Shown in pieces: positions 47,242-55,463 of a stretch of 64,000 bases of DNA. The stretch is from Hoylesella nanceiensis DSM 19126 = JCM 15639. Its GTDB lineage: Bacteria > Bacteroidota > Bacteroidia > Bacteroidales > Bacteroidaceae. Each line of letters opens with the position of its first letter. Positions within the stretch are counted from its first letter, which is position 1. Made by a program: the position numbers and the translations under genes. A model generated the notes under the pieces. That model did no database searches. It was not told where the DNA came from and saw only the letters and a list, made by a program, of their open reading frames with translations. The DNA is taken from the NCBI RefSeq assembly GCF_000379965.1, contig NZ_KB904327.1:1-64000 (forward strand). The letters run 5' to 3'.

Positions 47242-47542
47242 ATAGCCTTTTTTATAAAATGATATTATTAGAAGTTTTATTTCAATATTATTAATACTTT
47301 TGTGTGATTTATGGAGTTAAAATAACAATTATTTTTGAATTTAATATTTATTCTTTTTAATTTATACTTTGTTTTATATTTAAGAAAGAGATGTATGCTG
47401 AGCCTTAAAAAGGAAAGAAAAGAGATCCTAGTGACCCCAAAATGTGTCATCTATAATCCTTTTAGGATGCTTATATAATATATTAAGGTGAAATTAAAGT
47501 ATTAATCTTTATGGTTCGTGCCTTTTTTACATCATTTTTGCG

Positions 47543-47550
47543 TATCTTTG
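47543..47550 (+). promoter_or_regulatory. -7 element of the ftsY operon
   Basis: TATCTTTG fits TAnnTTTG. The leader to ftsY is about 135 bases. No good -33 element lies 18-20 bases upstream. The region 47242-47542 contains nothing else I recognise. Confidence 0.5.
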
Positions 47551-47692
47551 CAACACATTATAATGGTCACTATATTCTTAAAATAAAGTTTGATACATTG
47601 GGTTTTGCCAAAGCAAACGTAAGGATTTTAGCATAAATCATGAGAATAATAGCTAAGAAAGAATTTAAATTGTAACAAAGAAGATATAAGCT

Positions 47693-48652
47693 ATGGGTAT
47701 ATTTGGATTTTTTAATAAGAATAAAAAAGAAACATTAGATAAGGGATTAGAGAAGACCAAGCAGAGTGTTTTTGGTAAATTAGCTAAAGCAATCGTTGGA
47801 AAATCTAAGGTAGATGATGATGTCCTTGATAGTTTGGAAGAGATCTTGATTTCTTCTGATGTTGGTGTTGACACCACTTTGAAAATCATTGAGCGCATAG
47901 AAGAACGCATAGCACGAGATAAATATGTATCAACAAGTGAGCTAAATGGAATCTTGCGTGAAGAAATTTCAGCCCTCTTGACTGAGAATAACACATTTGA
48001 TAGCGACTCTTGGGATCTTCCTTCCGATCGTAAACCATATGTAATACTTGTAGTTGGCGTGAATGGAGTGGGTAAAACTACTACCATTGGTAAACTAGCT
48101 TATCAGTTTAAGAAAGCAGGAAAGAAAGTATATTTAGGCGCAGCAGACACCTTTAGAGCTGCAGCAGTTGAACAAATATCTATTTGGGGCGAACGAGTTG
48201 GTGTGCCAGTTGTTAAACAACAGATGGGAGCAGACCCCGCTTCAGTAGCTTTCGACACGCTTTCTTCTGCCAAAGCAAATGATGCAGATGTGGTATTAAT
48301 AGACACTGCAGGTCGTTTGCATAATAAAGTTGGCTTGATGAACGAGTTGAAGAAGATTAAAGATGTGATGAAAAAAGTATTCCCAACAGCTCCAGATGAG
48401 GTATTATTGGTACTTGATGGCTCTACAGGTCAAAACGCTTTTGAACAAGCAAAGCAGTTTTCTGCAGTGACACAAATTACCTCTTTGGCTATAACAAAAC
48501 TCGATGGAACAGCTAAGGGCGGTGTGGTTATTGGTATTTCAGACCAATTAAAAGTTCCTGTTAAGTACATCGGACTAGGCGAAGGTATGGAAAATCTACA
48601 GCTATTTAATAAAAAGCAGTTCGTTGATTCACTCTTTAACGAAAACCAATAG
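47693..48652 (+). CDS. ftsY: Signal recognition particle receptor FtsY
   Basis: A 319-residue GTPase that docks ribosome-SRP complexes at the inner membrane. It has a short basic N-terminal region (1-25), the N domain (about 30-110), and the G domain with VVGVNGVGKTTTIGKLA (G1, about 122-138), AADTFRAAAVEQ, DTAGRLHNK (G3) and TKLDGTAKGG (G4). There is no long acidic A domain, as usual outside enterobacteria. It is the first gene of a co-directional set with rimO and the HU genes. Confidence 0.97.
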   Translation: MGIFGFFNKNKKETLDKGLEKTKQSVFGKLAKAIVGKSKVDDDVLDSLEEILISSDVGVDTTLKIIERIEERIARDKYVSTSELNGILREEISALLTENNTFDSDSWDLPSDRKPYVILVVGVNGVGKTTTIGKLAYQFKKAGKKVYLGAADTFRAAAVEQISIWGERVGVPVVKQQMGADPASVAFDTLSSAKANDADVVLIDTAGRLHNKVGLMNELKKIKDVMKKVFPTAPDEVLLVLDGSTGQNAFEQAKQFSAVTQITSLAITKLDGTAKGGVVIGISDQLKVPVKYIGLGEGMENLQLFNKKQFVDSLFNENQ

Positions 48653-48724
48653 TCCTTCTTTCGGTAAAGAAATAAAAACAAAAACATTATACAAAAAAAA
48701 TATTGTAGTTTAGGATAATAGTAA

Positions 48725-50020
48725 ATGAAGAAGAATCAGATAGATATCGTAACCATGGGATGCTCGAAAAATCTTGTGGATAGCGAAACCTTAATGAAAC
48801 AATTCGAGGCAAATGGCTATCATTGCACACACGATGCAAAGCGTCCACAAGGTGAGATCGCAGTTATAAACACCTGCGGTTTTATTGAAAGTGCAAAAGA
48901 AGAGAGCATCAATACGATATTAGAATTTATACAAGCAAAAGAAGAAGGACGCCTAAATAAATTGTATGTGATGGGTTGTCTTTCGCAAAGATATAAAGAT
49001 GAGCTCGAAGCAGAGATGCCACAAGTAGACAAGTTCTATGGTAAGTTTAATTATAAACAACTGCTTGCAGATCTCGGAAAGTCATTTGTTCCATCGTGTG
49101 ATGGCCAAAGACACTTAACAACTCCACGTCATTATGCCTACCTTAAGATTAGTGAAGGCTGTAATAGACAATGTGCTTATTGTGCAATTCCTGCAATGAC
49201 AGGTAAGCATCAGAGTCGAAAGAAAGAAGAAATTATCAACGAAGTAAAAGAACTCGTTGCGCAAGGAGTTAAAGAATTACAGATAATTGCCCAAGAGTTA
49301 ACCTATTATGGAGTTGATTTAGATGGCAGAAGACAAGTTGCAGAATTGATAGAAGCTATTGCAGATGTACCTGGAGTGAAATGGATTCGCTTGCATTATG
49401 CTTATCCTAATGAGTTTCCACTCGAGCTTTTAGATGTAATGCGACGTAAACCAAATGTTTGTAAGTACTTAGATATCGCCCTACAGCATATCTCTGATCC
49501 AGTACTTGCGAAGATGAAACGCAATGTTTCGAAAGAAGAAACATTGAACCTGATAAAGAAAATACGTGAAGCAGTTCCTGGAATACACCTAAGAACCACT
49601 CTTATGGTAGGACACCCAGGTGAAACAAAAGAAGCTTTTCAAGAGCTTTTAGACTTTGTTCGTGAAACTCGTTTCGAGAGAATGGGTGCTTTTGCTTATT
49701 CAGAAGAAGAGGGAACATATAGTGCTTGTCATTATGAAGATGAGATTTCTGCAGAAGAAAAGCAGAGAAGACTCGATGAACTGATGGCACTTCAACAAGA
49801 GATTAGCTCTGAAATAGAAGAAGAAAAGGTAGGAAAAGTATTACTTACAGTCATAGATAGAAAGGAAGGCGACTACTATATCGGTAGAAGTGAGTTCTGT
49901 TCTCCTGAAGTTGACCCAGAAATACTTATCCCCGCAACTCGTCGTTTGCGTGTTGGTACATTCTATAATGTAAAAATAACAAGTAGCGACGCATTCGATT
50001 TATATGGAGAGATAGTGTAA
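48725..50020 (+). CDS. rimO: Ribosomal protein S12 methylthiotransferase
   Basis: A 431-residue radical SAM enzyme that methylthiolates an Asp of ribosomal protein S12. The N-terminal UPF0004 domain (MGCSKNLVDSE at residues 12-22), the SAM cluster motif CNRQCAYCAIPAMTGKHQSR (CxxxCxxC, Cys near 147-154), and a C-terminal TRAM domain (about 365-431) are seen. The S-K-N-L signature fits RimO rather than MiaB. It starts 72 bases after ftsY. Confidence 0.96.
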   Translation: MKKNQIDIVTMGCSKNLVDSETLMKQFEANGYHCTHDAKRPQGEIAVINTCGFIESAKEESINTILEFIQAKEEGRLNKLYVMGCLSQRYKDELEAEMPQVDKFYGKFNYKQLLADLGKSFVPSCDGQRHLTTPRHYAYLKISEGCNRQCAYCAIPAMTGKHQSRKKEEIINEVKELVAQGVKELQIIAQELTYYGVDLDGRRQVAELIEAIADVPGVKWIRLHYAYPNEFPLELLDVMRRKPNVCKYLDIALQHISDPVLAKMKRNVSKEETLNLIKKIREAVPGIHLRTTLMVGHPGETKEAFQELLDFVRETRFERMGAFAYSEEEGTYSACHYEDEISAEEKQRRLDELMALQQEISSEIEEEKVGKVLLTVIDRKEGDYYIGRSEFCSPEVDPEILIPATRRLRVGTFYNVKITSSDAFDLYGEIV

Positions 50021-50024
50021 AACA

Positions 50025-50318
50025 ATGAATAATAAAGAGTTTATTACCGAATTATCACGACAGTTAGAATACACACAAGAGCATACTCAAGGGTGTATTC
50101 GCTGTGTCATTGATGCAATGTCGATGGCTTTCGACAATGGAGAAAGTGTGTCTGTTGCTGGCTTTGGATCGTTTGAAGTGAAGAAAAGGCTAGAAAGAAT
50201 AATGGTGAATCCATCGACAGGACAACGTATGATTGTTCCTCCAAAATTGGTTTTAAACTTCAAACCGGCTGCATCTATCAAGGAAGAATTGAAGAAAGGA
50301 GGATTAGCTGATGTCTAA
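50025..50318 (+). CDS. HU/IHF-family DNA-binding protein
   Basis: A 97-residue protein of the HU family, with a helical N-terminus and the beta arm region (SVSVAGFGSFEVKKRLERIMVNPSTGQRMIVPPKLVLNFKPAASIKEEL). The GFGSFEV and NPSTG motifs are typical. It binds and bends DNA. It lies 5 bases after rimO and overlaps the next gene by 8 bases, so both HU-type proteins are co-translated. Confidence 0.94.
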   Translation: MNNKEFITELSRQLEYTQEHTQGCIRCVIDAMSMAFDNGESVSVAGFGSFEVKKRLERIMVNPSTGQRMIVPPKLVLNFKPAASIKEELKKGGLADV

Positions 50319-51705
50319 AAACTCGTTTCTTATAGATATGCTTACTTCTAAAATGGGTTTAGAAGTGGCAGAAACAGAGGCCTTTATCGCTGCCATGTTT
50401 AAGGTGGTGAATGAAGGTTTGAAAGAAGATAAGCTGGTAAAGATAAAAGGACTGGGCACTTTTAAGCTGACAAAAGTGAGTGCAAGAGAAAGTGTTGACG
50501 TGAATACAGGTGAGCGTATCGTTATTGAAGGACGAGAAAAAATTTCGTTTACCCCCGATAATTATATGCGAGACTTGGTGAATAGTCCGTTCTCTCAATT
50601 CGAAACAGTTGTTCTTAGCGATGGAGTAGACTTCTCAGCTATTGATGAAAAATATGCTTTGAATGAATTAGAAGATGATTCTTCCTTGCTTTTGTCGAAT
50701 GAAGAGTCTCTCGAACCCATAGCAGAAGAACCTAAAAGTATTCTTTCTTCTATTGAAGAGGCAAAAGAAGCATTGGCTCAGTTGAATGAGAAAGAGGAAG
50801 AAGGAACAGTTGAAGAACCTGTTTTGTCTGCAGAATTAGAAACAGAAAACCTGTTAGTTATAGAGCAAGAAGAAAGTAACGAAGAGACAAAAAGTCAGAT
50901 GTCTGTACCTATTTCTTTACAACTCTCTCCACAGCAGTTAACTGCTTTAAATACAAAAGAAAGTGTTTCTGATCGTGAAGAGAAAGTAGAAGAGTCTGAA
51001 GTACTTTCAGCTGTGGTTGAAAATGAGTCGTCTCAAATTGAAGAAGCGCCTCAATTTGTTATTGAAACAGAAAAAATAGAGGAAAAAGAAGAGACGAAGC
51101 CCATCGAAGAGGAATCTGAAGAGGAGGAAGATACAGAGGAATCAAGTTCTCGAAGTTATGTAAAACCTTTGTTGTTTGCATTTCTTCTCATTGCCTGTTT
51201 AGCTATTGGAGCGGGTGTTGGATATTATTTCTTTCAACAACAATCTAAAGAAATGTCAGTAGCCCAATCGCCACAAACTACCAATAAAGTGGTCGTTTCT
51301 GCAAAGAAGGCTAACAGCCCTACTGCGGTTGTAGATAGTTCACAAAAGAAGCAGGCGGCTGCACTGGTTGATTCTATCACTAAAAAGAATACTCAAGCAG
51401 TGGTTGTGAAGACCGAACAGCCTGAAGTGAAAGACGAAAAAACTGTTTTTGACTCAAAACAATATAACAAAGATCCTCGTGTTCGCACAGGTGCCTATAT
51501 AATAATAGGTGTAGAAAAAGAAATAGAAGTAAAGGCTGGACAAACTTTATATTCGTTAAGTCGAAGATATTTGGGTCCAGATATGGAATGCTATGTTGAG
51601 GCCATAAATGGTAAAAAGGAGTTTAAGGCAGGCGAAAAGATGAAGATTCCAACTTTGAAGCTAAAGAAAAAGAAGCACAGAGTGCATGTAGAAGTGGAGG
51701 AGTAA
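50311..51705 (+). CDS. HU-domain, membrane helix and LysM fusion protein
   Basis: A 464-residue protein with three parts. Residues 1-90 are HU-like (SFLIDMLTSKMGLEVAETEAFIAAMFKVVNEGLKEDKLVKIKGLGTFKL, then NTGERI and KISFTPDNYMRDLVN). Residues 100-280 are an acidic, Glu-rich linker. One membrane helix follows (about 286-309, PLLFAFLLIACLAIGAGVGYYFF). After a Lys/Ala-rich stretch comes a LysM-like domain (about 404-452, EVKAGQTLYSLSRRYLGPDMECYVEAINGKKEFKAGEKMKIP). The topology places DNA binding inside and peptidoglycan binding outside. A DNA-envelope link is inference. It overlaps the HU gene by 8 bases and ends before a terminator. Confidence 0.85.
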   Translation: MSKNSFLIDMLTSKMGLEVAETEAFIAAMFKVVNEGLKEDKLVKIKGLGTFKLTKVSARESVDVNTGERIVIEGREKISFTPDNYMRDLVNSPFSQFETVVLSDGVDFSAIDEKYALNELEDDSSLLLSNEESLEPIAEEPKSILSSIEEAKEALAQLNEKEEEGTVEEPVLSAELETENLLVIEQEESNEETKSQMSVPISLQLSPQQLTALNTKESVSDREEKVEESEVLSAVVENESSQIEEAPQFVIETEKIEEKEETKPIEEESEEEEDTEESSSRSYVKPLLFAFLLIACLAIGAGVGYYFFQQQSKEMSVAQSPQTTNKVVVSAKKANSPTAVVDSSQKKQAAALVDSITKKNTQAVVVKTEQPEVKDEKTVFDSKQYNKDPRVRTGAYIIIGVEKEIEVKAGQTLYSLSRRYLGPDMECYVEAINGKKEFKAGEKMKIPTLKLKKKKHRVHVEVEE

Positions 51706-51768
51706 GATAGTACTTGCACTTCAAAGCCTAAAAGCTATTATTTAAAAGAGAAAATATTATGATGAAAT

Positions 51769-51806
51769 TCTATCTAACTTGAAATATAGTTAGGTAGAAT
51801 TTTTTA
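51769..51806 (+). terminator. Terminator after the HU-LysM gene
   Basis: TCTATCTAACT and AGTTAGGTAGA form a stem with one mismatch around a short loop, followed by ATTTTTTATTTT. Confidence 0.8.
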
Positions 51807-51873
51807 TTTTAAGAAATGAGAGTTGGTGTTTAAAATATTCGAATAAAAGAAGAATAAGAGTATTAAAAACAAA

Positions 51874-51904
51874 AAAGAGATGATCAAAAATCATCTCTTT
51901 TTAT
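51874..51904 (-). terminator. Terminator of the tRNA-Lys pair
   Basis: AAAAAGAGATGAT and ATCATCTCTTTTT form a perfect 13-bp stem immediately after the 3' end of the second tRNA in reading order (minus strand). Confidence 0.85.
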
Positions 51905-51905
51905 G

Positions 51906-51978
51906 TACACCCTTAGGGATTCGAACCCTAGACCCACTGATTAAGAGTCAGTTGCTCTACCAACTGAGCTAAGGGTGC
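51906..51978 (-). tRNA. tRNA-Lys (anticodon CTT), copy 2
   Basis: On the minus strand the 73-base cloverleaf starts GCACCCT and ends AGGGTGT plus A. The anticodon stem ACTGA/TCAGT encloses CTCTTAA, anticodon CTT. The first acceptor pair is G-U. It is identical in sequence to the copy at 51999. Confidence 0.95.
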
Positions 51979-51998
51979 TTAAGAACAACCTTGGAATG

Positions 51999-52071
51999 TA
52001 CACCCTTAGGGATTCGAACCCTAGACCCACTGATTAAGAGTCAGTTGCTCTACCAACTGAGCTAAGGGTGC
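51999..52071 (-). tRNA. tRNA-Lys (anticodon CTT), copy 1
   Basis: Identical in all 73 bases to the copy at 51906. The two are separated by 20 bases and transcribed from the promoter at 52109-52140. Confidence 0.95.
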
Positions 52072-52108
52072 ATACATTCAACTATAACGCTGTTTTCTTA
52101 ATGCTGTG

Positions 52109-52140
52109 CAAAGGTATTCTTTTTTTGTTTAATAACCAAA
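52109..52140 (-). promoter_or_regulatory. Promoter of the tRNA-Lys pair
   Basis: On the minus strand TTTG (52137-52140), a 20-base spacer and TACCTTTG (52109-52116). A full consensus match, with about 30 bases to the first tRNA. Confidence 0.85.
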
Positions 52141-52204
52141 CAAATGCAATCTTTTTTATAAAAATAATTATTCATTCCTTATGAATATTACTTTTAGATA
52201 CCTT

Positions 52205-52238
52205 TTTGTGGTGATATAAGGAATATTTATTACCTTTG
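52205..52238 (+). promoter_or_regulatory. Promoter of the decarboxylase operon
   Basis: TACCTTTG (52231-52238) with TTTG (52205-52208) 22 bases upstream; the spacer is slightly long. The leader to the ATG at 52279 is about 35 bases. This is divergent from the tRNA-Lys promoter. Confidence 0.65.
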
Positions 52239-52278
52239 CAAGGTATATAAAGAATTATAATTGAAACATAAAATAATC

Positions 52279-53832
52279 ATGAGTAGACAATTAGAAAAGA
52301 TCAAAGAGCTTATCGCAAAGCGTGAAAAAGCTCGTCTCGGAGGTGGCGAAAAGGCCATAGAAAAGCAACATGAACGTGGTAAATACACCGCTCGTGAAAG
52401 AATTGACATGTTGGTTGACGAGGGTTCTTTTGAAGAATACGATATGTTTAAGCTTCATCGTAGCCATAACTTCGGCATGGAAAAGAAACAATTCTTAGGA
52501 GATGGCGTTGTTGCTGGTAGCGCAACTATCGATGGAAGACTTGTTTATGTATATGCACAAGACTTTACAGTGAACGGAGGATCATTGTCAGAAACAATGT
52601 CTCAGAAGATTTGTAAGGTCATGGACATGGCTATGCAGAACGGAGCTCCTATGATTTGTGTAAACGACTCGGGTGGTGCTCGTATTCAAGAAGGTATCTG
52701 TGCGCTTGCAGGTTATGGTGAAATCTTTGAAAGAAACATTCTTGCTAGTGGCGTTATTCCTCAAATTAGCGCAATTTTTGGTCCTTGTGCAGGTGGAGCT
52801 GTTTACTCACCAGCTCTTACAGACTTTACTCTTATGACAGAAGGAACATCATACATGTTCTTAACAGGTCCTAAAGTGGTGAAGACTGTTACTGGAGAAG
52901 ATGTTGATGCAGAAAGCCTTGGTGGTGCAAGTGTACACTCAACAAAGAGTGGTGTTACTCACTTCACAGCTAAAACAGAAGAAGAAGGCATTGCACTTAT
53001 TAAGAAATTGTTGAGCTATATCCCTTCTAATAATATGGAAACTGCACCAGTTGTAGAGTGCAACGACCCAATTAATAGAATGGAAGACTCGTTGAACGAG
53101 ATATTACCAGAAGATCCAAACCAAGCATACGACATGTATAAGGTTATCACAGCGATAACTGATAATGGTGAGTTCTTCGAAGTTCAACCTAAATTTGCTA
53201 AGAACATCATTACAGGTTTTGCACGTTTCAACGGACAAAGCGTTGGTATCGTTGCTAACCAACCTGCTGCTTATGCTGGTGTTCTTGATGTAAACGCTTC
53301 AAGAAAGGGCGCTCGTTTCGTTCGTTTCTGCGACGCTTTCAATATTCCAATTGTGTCTTTAGTTGACGTTCCTGGTTTCTTACCTGGAACAGGACAAGAA
53401 TATAATGCTGTAATTCTTCACGGAGCACAACTTCTTTATGCTTATGGAGAGGCTACTGTGCCTAAGATCACAATCAACTTGCGTAAGAGCTACGGTGGCT
53501 CTCACATCGTAATGGGTTGTAAGCAATTGCGTTCAGACTTGAACTTTGCATGGCCTTCTGCTGAGATCGCTGTGATGGGAGCAGGTGGAGCTGTTGCTGT
53601 TCTTTATGCAAAAGAAGCTAAGACACACGAGGATCCACGTTCTTTCCTTGCAGAAAAAGAAGAAGAATACACAGAAATGTTTGCAAATCCTTATCAAGCA
53701 GCACAATATGGCTACATTGATGATGTGATTGAACCACGGAATACACGTTTCCGTATCTGTAGAGGATTGGCTCAATTGGCTAACAAACGTCAATCGTTGC
53801 CAGCTAAGAAACATGGTTGTATGCCAATGTAA
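52279..53832 (+). CDS. mmdA: Methylmalonyl/propionyl-CoA carboxyltransferase subunit
   Basis: A 517-residue carboxyltransferase of the crotonase-like fold, moving CO2 between biotin and an acyl-CoA. ATG 52279 (MSRQLEKIKELIAKREKARLGGG) is the family start; the TTG six codons earlier gives an extension not seen in relatives. Landmarks are the GGARIQEGICALAGYGEIF loop (near 135), GPCAGGAVYSPALTD (near 175), TGPKVVKTVTGEDVDAESLGGA (near 205), and DVPGFLPGTGQEYNAVILHGAQLLYAYGEATVPKITI (near 370). Size and neighbours (small delta-like gene, biotin carrier) fit methylmalonyl-CoA decarboxylase alpha. Propionyl-CoA carboxylase beta is very similar and cannot be excluded. Confidence 0.9.
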   Translation: MSRQLEKIKELIAKREKARLGGGEKAIEKQHERGKYTARERIDMLVDEGSFEEYDMFKLHRSHNFGMEKKQFLGDGVVAGSATIDGRLVYVYAQDFTVNGGSLSETMSQKICKVMDMAMQNGAPMICVNDSGGARIQEGICALAGYGEIFERNILASGVIPQISAIFGPCAGGAVYSPALTDFTLMTEGTSYMFLTGPKVVKTVTGEDVDAESLGGASVHSTKSGVTHFTAKTEEEGIALIKKLLSYIPSNNMETAPVVECNDPINRMEDSLNEILPEDPNQAYDMYKVITAITDNGEFFEVQPKFAKNIITGFARFNGQSVGIVANQPAAYAGVLDVNASRKGARFVRFCDAFNIPIVSLVDVPGFLPGTGQEYNAVILHGAQLLYAYGEATVPKITINLRKSYGGSHIVMGCKQLRSDLNFAWPSAEIAVMGAGGAVAVLYAKEAKTHEDPRSFLAEKEEEYTEMFANPYQAAQYGYIDDVIEPRNTRFRICRGLAQLANKRQSLPAKKHGCMPM

Positions 53833-53856
53833 TTTAAACTTAAAAGCATAATTTAT

Positions 53857-54018
53857 ATGGTTAAAGATAAAAATGTTTATGCAGCCATTGCTTTAGCACT
53901 TCACGAGTTTAAAGGAAATAACGTGCACGACAAAGAATCGGGCATTATAACCATTAAGCAAAAGCAAACAATGTGGAATGCAAAGTTCCTTTCTTTCACT
54001 CAAAAACCAGGACGATAA
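53857..54018 (+). CDS. Short delta/gamma-like decarboxylase subunit without membrane helix
   Basis: A 53-residue peptide between the carboxyltransferase and biotin carrier genes. It has VYAAIALALHEFKG, then a beta segment IITIKQ, and ends with TMWNAKFLSFTQKPGR. This resembles the cytoplasmic tail of OadG/MmdD subunits (AAIAAAL... WxxAGR). The membrane helix that normally precedes this tail is absent. The family match is my own comparison from memory. It is 24 bases after mmdA and 43 bases before the biotin carrier gene. Confidence 0.6.
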   Translation: MVKDKNVYAAIALALHEFKGNNVHDKESGIITIKQKQTMWNAKFLSFTQKPGR

Positions 54019-54061
54019 GGAACGAATAAACGTTACAATGACAAAATAAAAAATTGTAGAA

Positions 54062-54493
54062 ATGAAAGAATATAAATATATCATAGACGGAAAAGAATAT
54101 AAAGTTGCTATCAATGATGTGGTAGACAATATTGCCAATGTAACTGTAAATGGTGATTCTTTTCAAGTTGAAATGGAAAAAGAGGCTGAACCTGAGAAGA
54201 AAAAAGTGGTTCTTGGAAAAGCTGAAAACAAAGCTGAAGAGAGTGAAACAACCACAACTTCTGCTGCAAATGTAAATACAGACAATGCTGTTAAGGCTCC
54301 TCTTCCAGGTGTAATTCGTGACATTCCTGTTGCTGTTGGTGACACTGTTGCTGTTGGTGACACTGTTGTTGTGCTCGAAGCAATGAAGATGGCAAACAAC
54401 CTTGAGGCTGAAAAGGCTGGTAAGGTTACAGCTATTTTAGTGAAAGTGGGCGAGAATGTTCTTGAAGATACAGCACTTGTTGTAATCGAATAA
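54062..54493 (+). CDS. mmdC: Biotin carboxyl carrier protein
   Basis: A 143-residue protein. The N-terminal part (1-60) and an Ala/Thr/Pro-rich linker are followed by a biotinyl domain (about 75-143). The biotinylated Lys lies in VVLEAMKMANNLEA, with the usual 35 residues after it. It carries CO2 between the carboxyltransferase and a decarboxylase or carboxylase partner. In the domain, VAVGDT occurs twice in a row from an exact 18-base DNA duplication (54329-54346, 54347-54364). No beta (OadB-like) or biotin carboxylase gene follows; a terminator does. Confidence 0.88.
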   Translation: MKEYKYIIDGKEYKVAINDVVDNIANVTVNGDSFQVEMEKEAEPEKKKVVLGKAENKAEESETTTTSAANVNTDNAVKAPLPGVIRDIPVAVGDTVAVGDTVVVLEAMKMANNLEAEKAGKVTAILVKVGENVLEDTALVVIE

Positions 54494-54528
54494 GAGTTTA
54501 TCGTTTCGATTTGAAACGACGCTATAAA

Positions 54529-54570
54529 TTAAAAAGGACATGTAGTGATCTTACTACATGTCCTTTTATT
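54529..54570 (+). terminator. Terminator of the decarboxylase operon
   Basis: GGACATGTAGT and ACTACATGTCC form a perfect 11-bp stem flanked by AAAA and TTTTATTTTT. A weaker hairpin (TCGTTTC/GAAACGA, 54501-54519) precedes it. Confidence 0.9.
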
Positions 54571-54705
54571 TTTCTATACTATTTGTAAGTGAGAATTGTT
54601 AGCTTCGTTTAGTGGTATAAATGTTGAATTTTAACTAATGAAACTTTGTTGCTTTCTTGAGATATTCAGATAATAGTAGTATTGTTTTCTTTATTCTGAT
54701 GGTGC

Positions 54706-54793
54706 AAAAGCATAGCTTTTAAGACGTAAAAGGAATGATATTACCTTGTAAAAGACATATTTTTAGAGGGTAATAGTGATGTTATTCCTTTTG
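54706..54793. repeat. 22-bp phased palindrome array D (four units)
   Basis: Units begin at 54706, 54728, 54750 and 54772. Unit 1 AAAAGCATAGCTTTTA keeps the palindrome. Units 2-4 (AAAAGGAATGATATTA, AAAAGACATATTTTTA, AATAGTGATGTTATTC) are diverged but keep AA at unit positions 1-2 and TT at 14-15. It lies between the convergent decarboxylase operon and second nitroreductase gene. Confidence 0.82.
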
Positions 54794-54841
54794 TTTATGC
54801 TAGGAATAGAGACTAAAAGAATTGGTGCTAGGTCTTAATAG

Positions 54842-55363
54842 TTAGTCGATAATTCTGATATAATCCTCTTTTCTATCGGCTTGCACTTTGGGCTCATTCT
54901 TTTGATAGCCCATAATACAGAAAGCAATGCCCTCATAGTGATCGGCAACTCCCCATTCTTTTAGAAGCTGTTTGCCCTCTTCTAACTTAAAAACCTCTTT
55001 TGCTCGGTGAATCCAACAGCTGCCAATACCTTCTGAATGAGCTGCAAGCATAAGGTTAGCCATAACCAAACTGCCATCATAAAGATAGGTTGGACGATTG
55101 GTGTCGGCAAGAACTGCAACCACAACGGGGGCTTTATAGAATGGGTCGATAGGTGAACCGAGCACTTGAGCGTTGAGCTTTGATAAAAGATTGCGTGTTT
55201 CTTTGTTATAGACGCAAATCATAATGGGAGATTGTTTGCCCATTCCTGTAGGAGAATAAGTGGCAGCTTTCAGAATTTTATCCATTGTTTCACGAGGTGG
55301 GAAATGGTCTTCTTCGTAGCTTTTTACACTTCTTCTTGATATGATGTCTTCAATTGTGTTCAT
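54842..55363 (-). CDS. Nitroreductase family flavoprotein
   Basis: A 173-residue FMN enzyme. RRSVKSYEED near residue 10, YSPTGMGKQSPIMICV near 36, PVVVAVLADT, and the C-terminal IGSCWIHRAKEVFKLEEG and IAFCIMGYQK motifs are those of the family. The substrate is unknown. The gene stands alone, with the hydrolase gene 100 bases upstream in the same direction. Confidence 0.88.
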   Translation of the reverse strand: MNTIEDIISRRSVKSYEEDHFPPRETMDKILKAATYSPTGMGKQSPIMICVYNKETRNLLSKLNAQVLGSPIDPFYKAPVVVAVLADTNRPTYLYDGSLVMANLMLAAHSEGIGSCWIHRAKEVFKLEEGKQLLKEWGVADHYEGIAFCIMGYQKNEPKVQADRKEDYIRIID

Positions 55364-55463
55364 TTTCTTATATTGTTTTATGTTATTGGTAATCAGTTGT
55401 TTTCTCCTTCTATCTTAAATAATAATCTAAGTATAGTTGCTGGACATTTTGTAAAAGCAAAAG

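Noticed and set aside
47665-48087. 140-residue minus-strand frame
   Set aside because: It is antisense to the ftsY GTPase domain and has no promoter.
53893-54138. 81-residue minus-strand frame over the short decarboxylase subunit
   Set aside because: The plus-strand 53-codon frame has family-like motifs and fits the operon; the minus frame has none.
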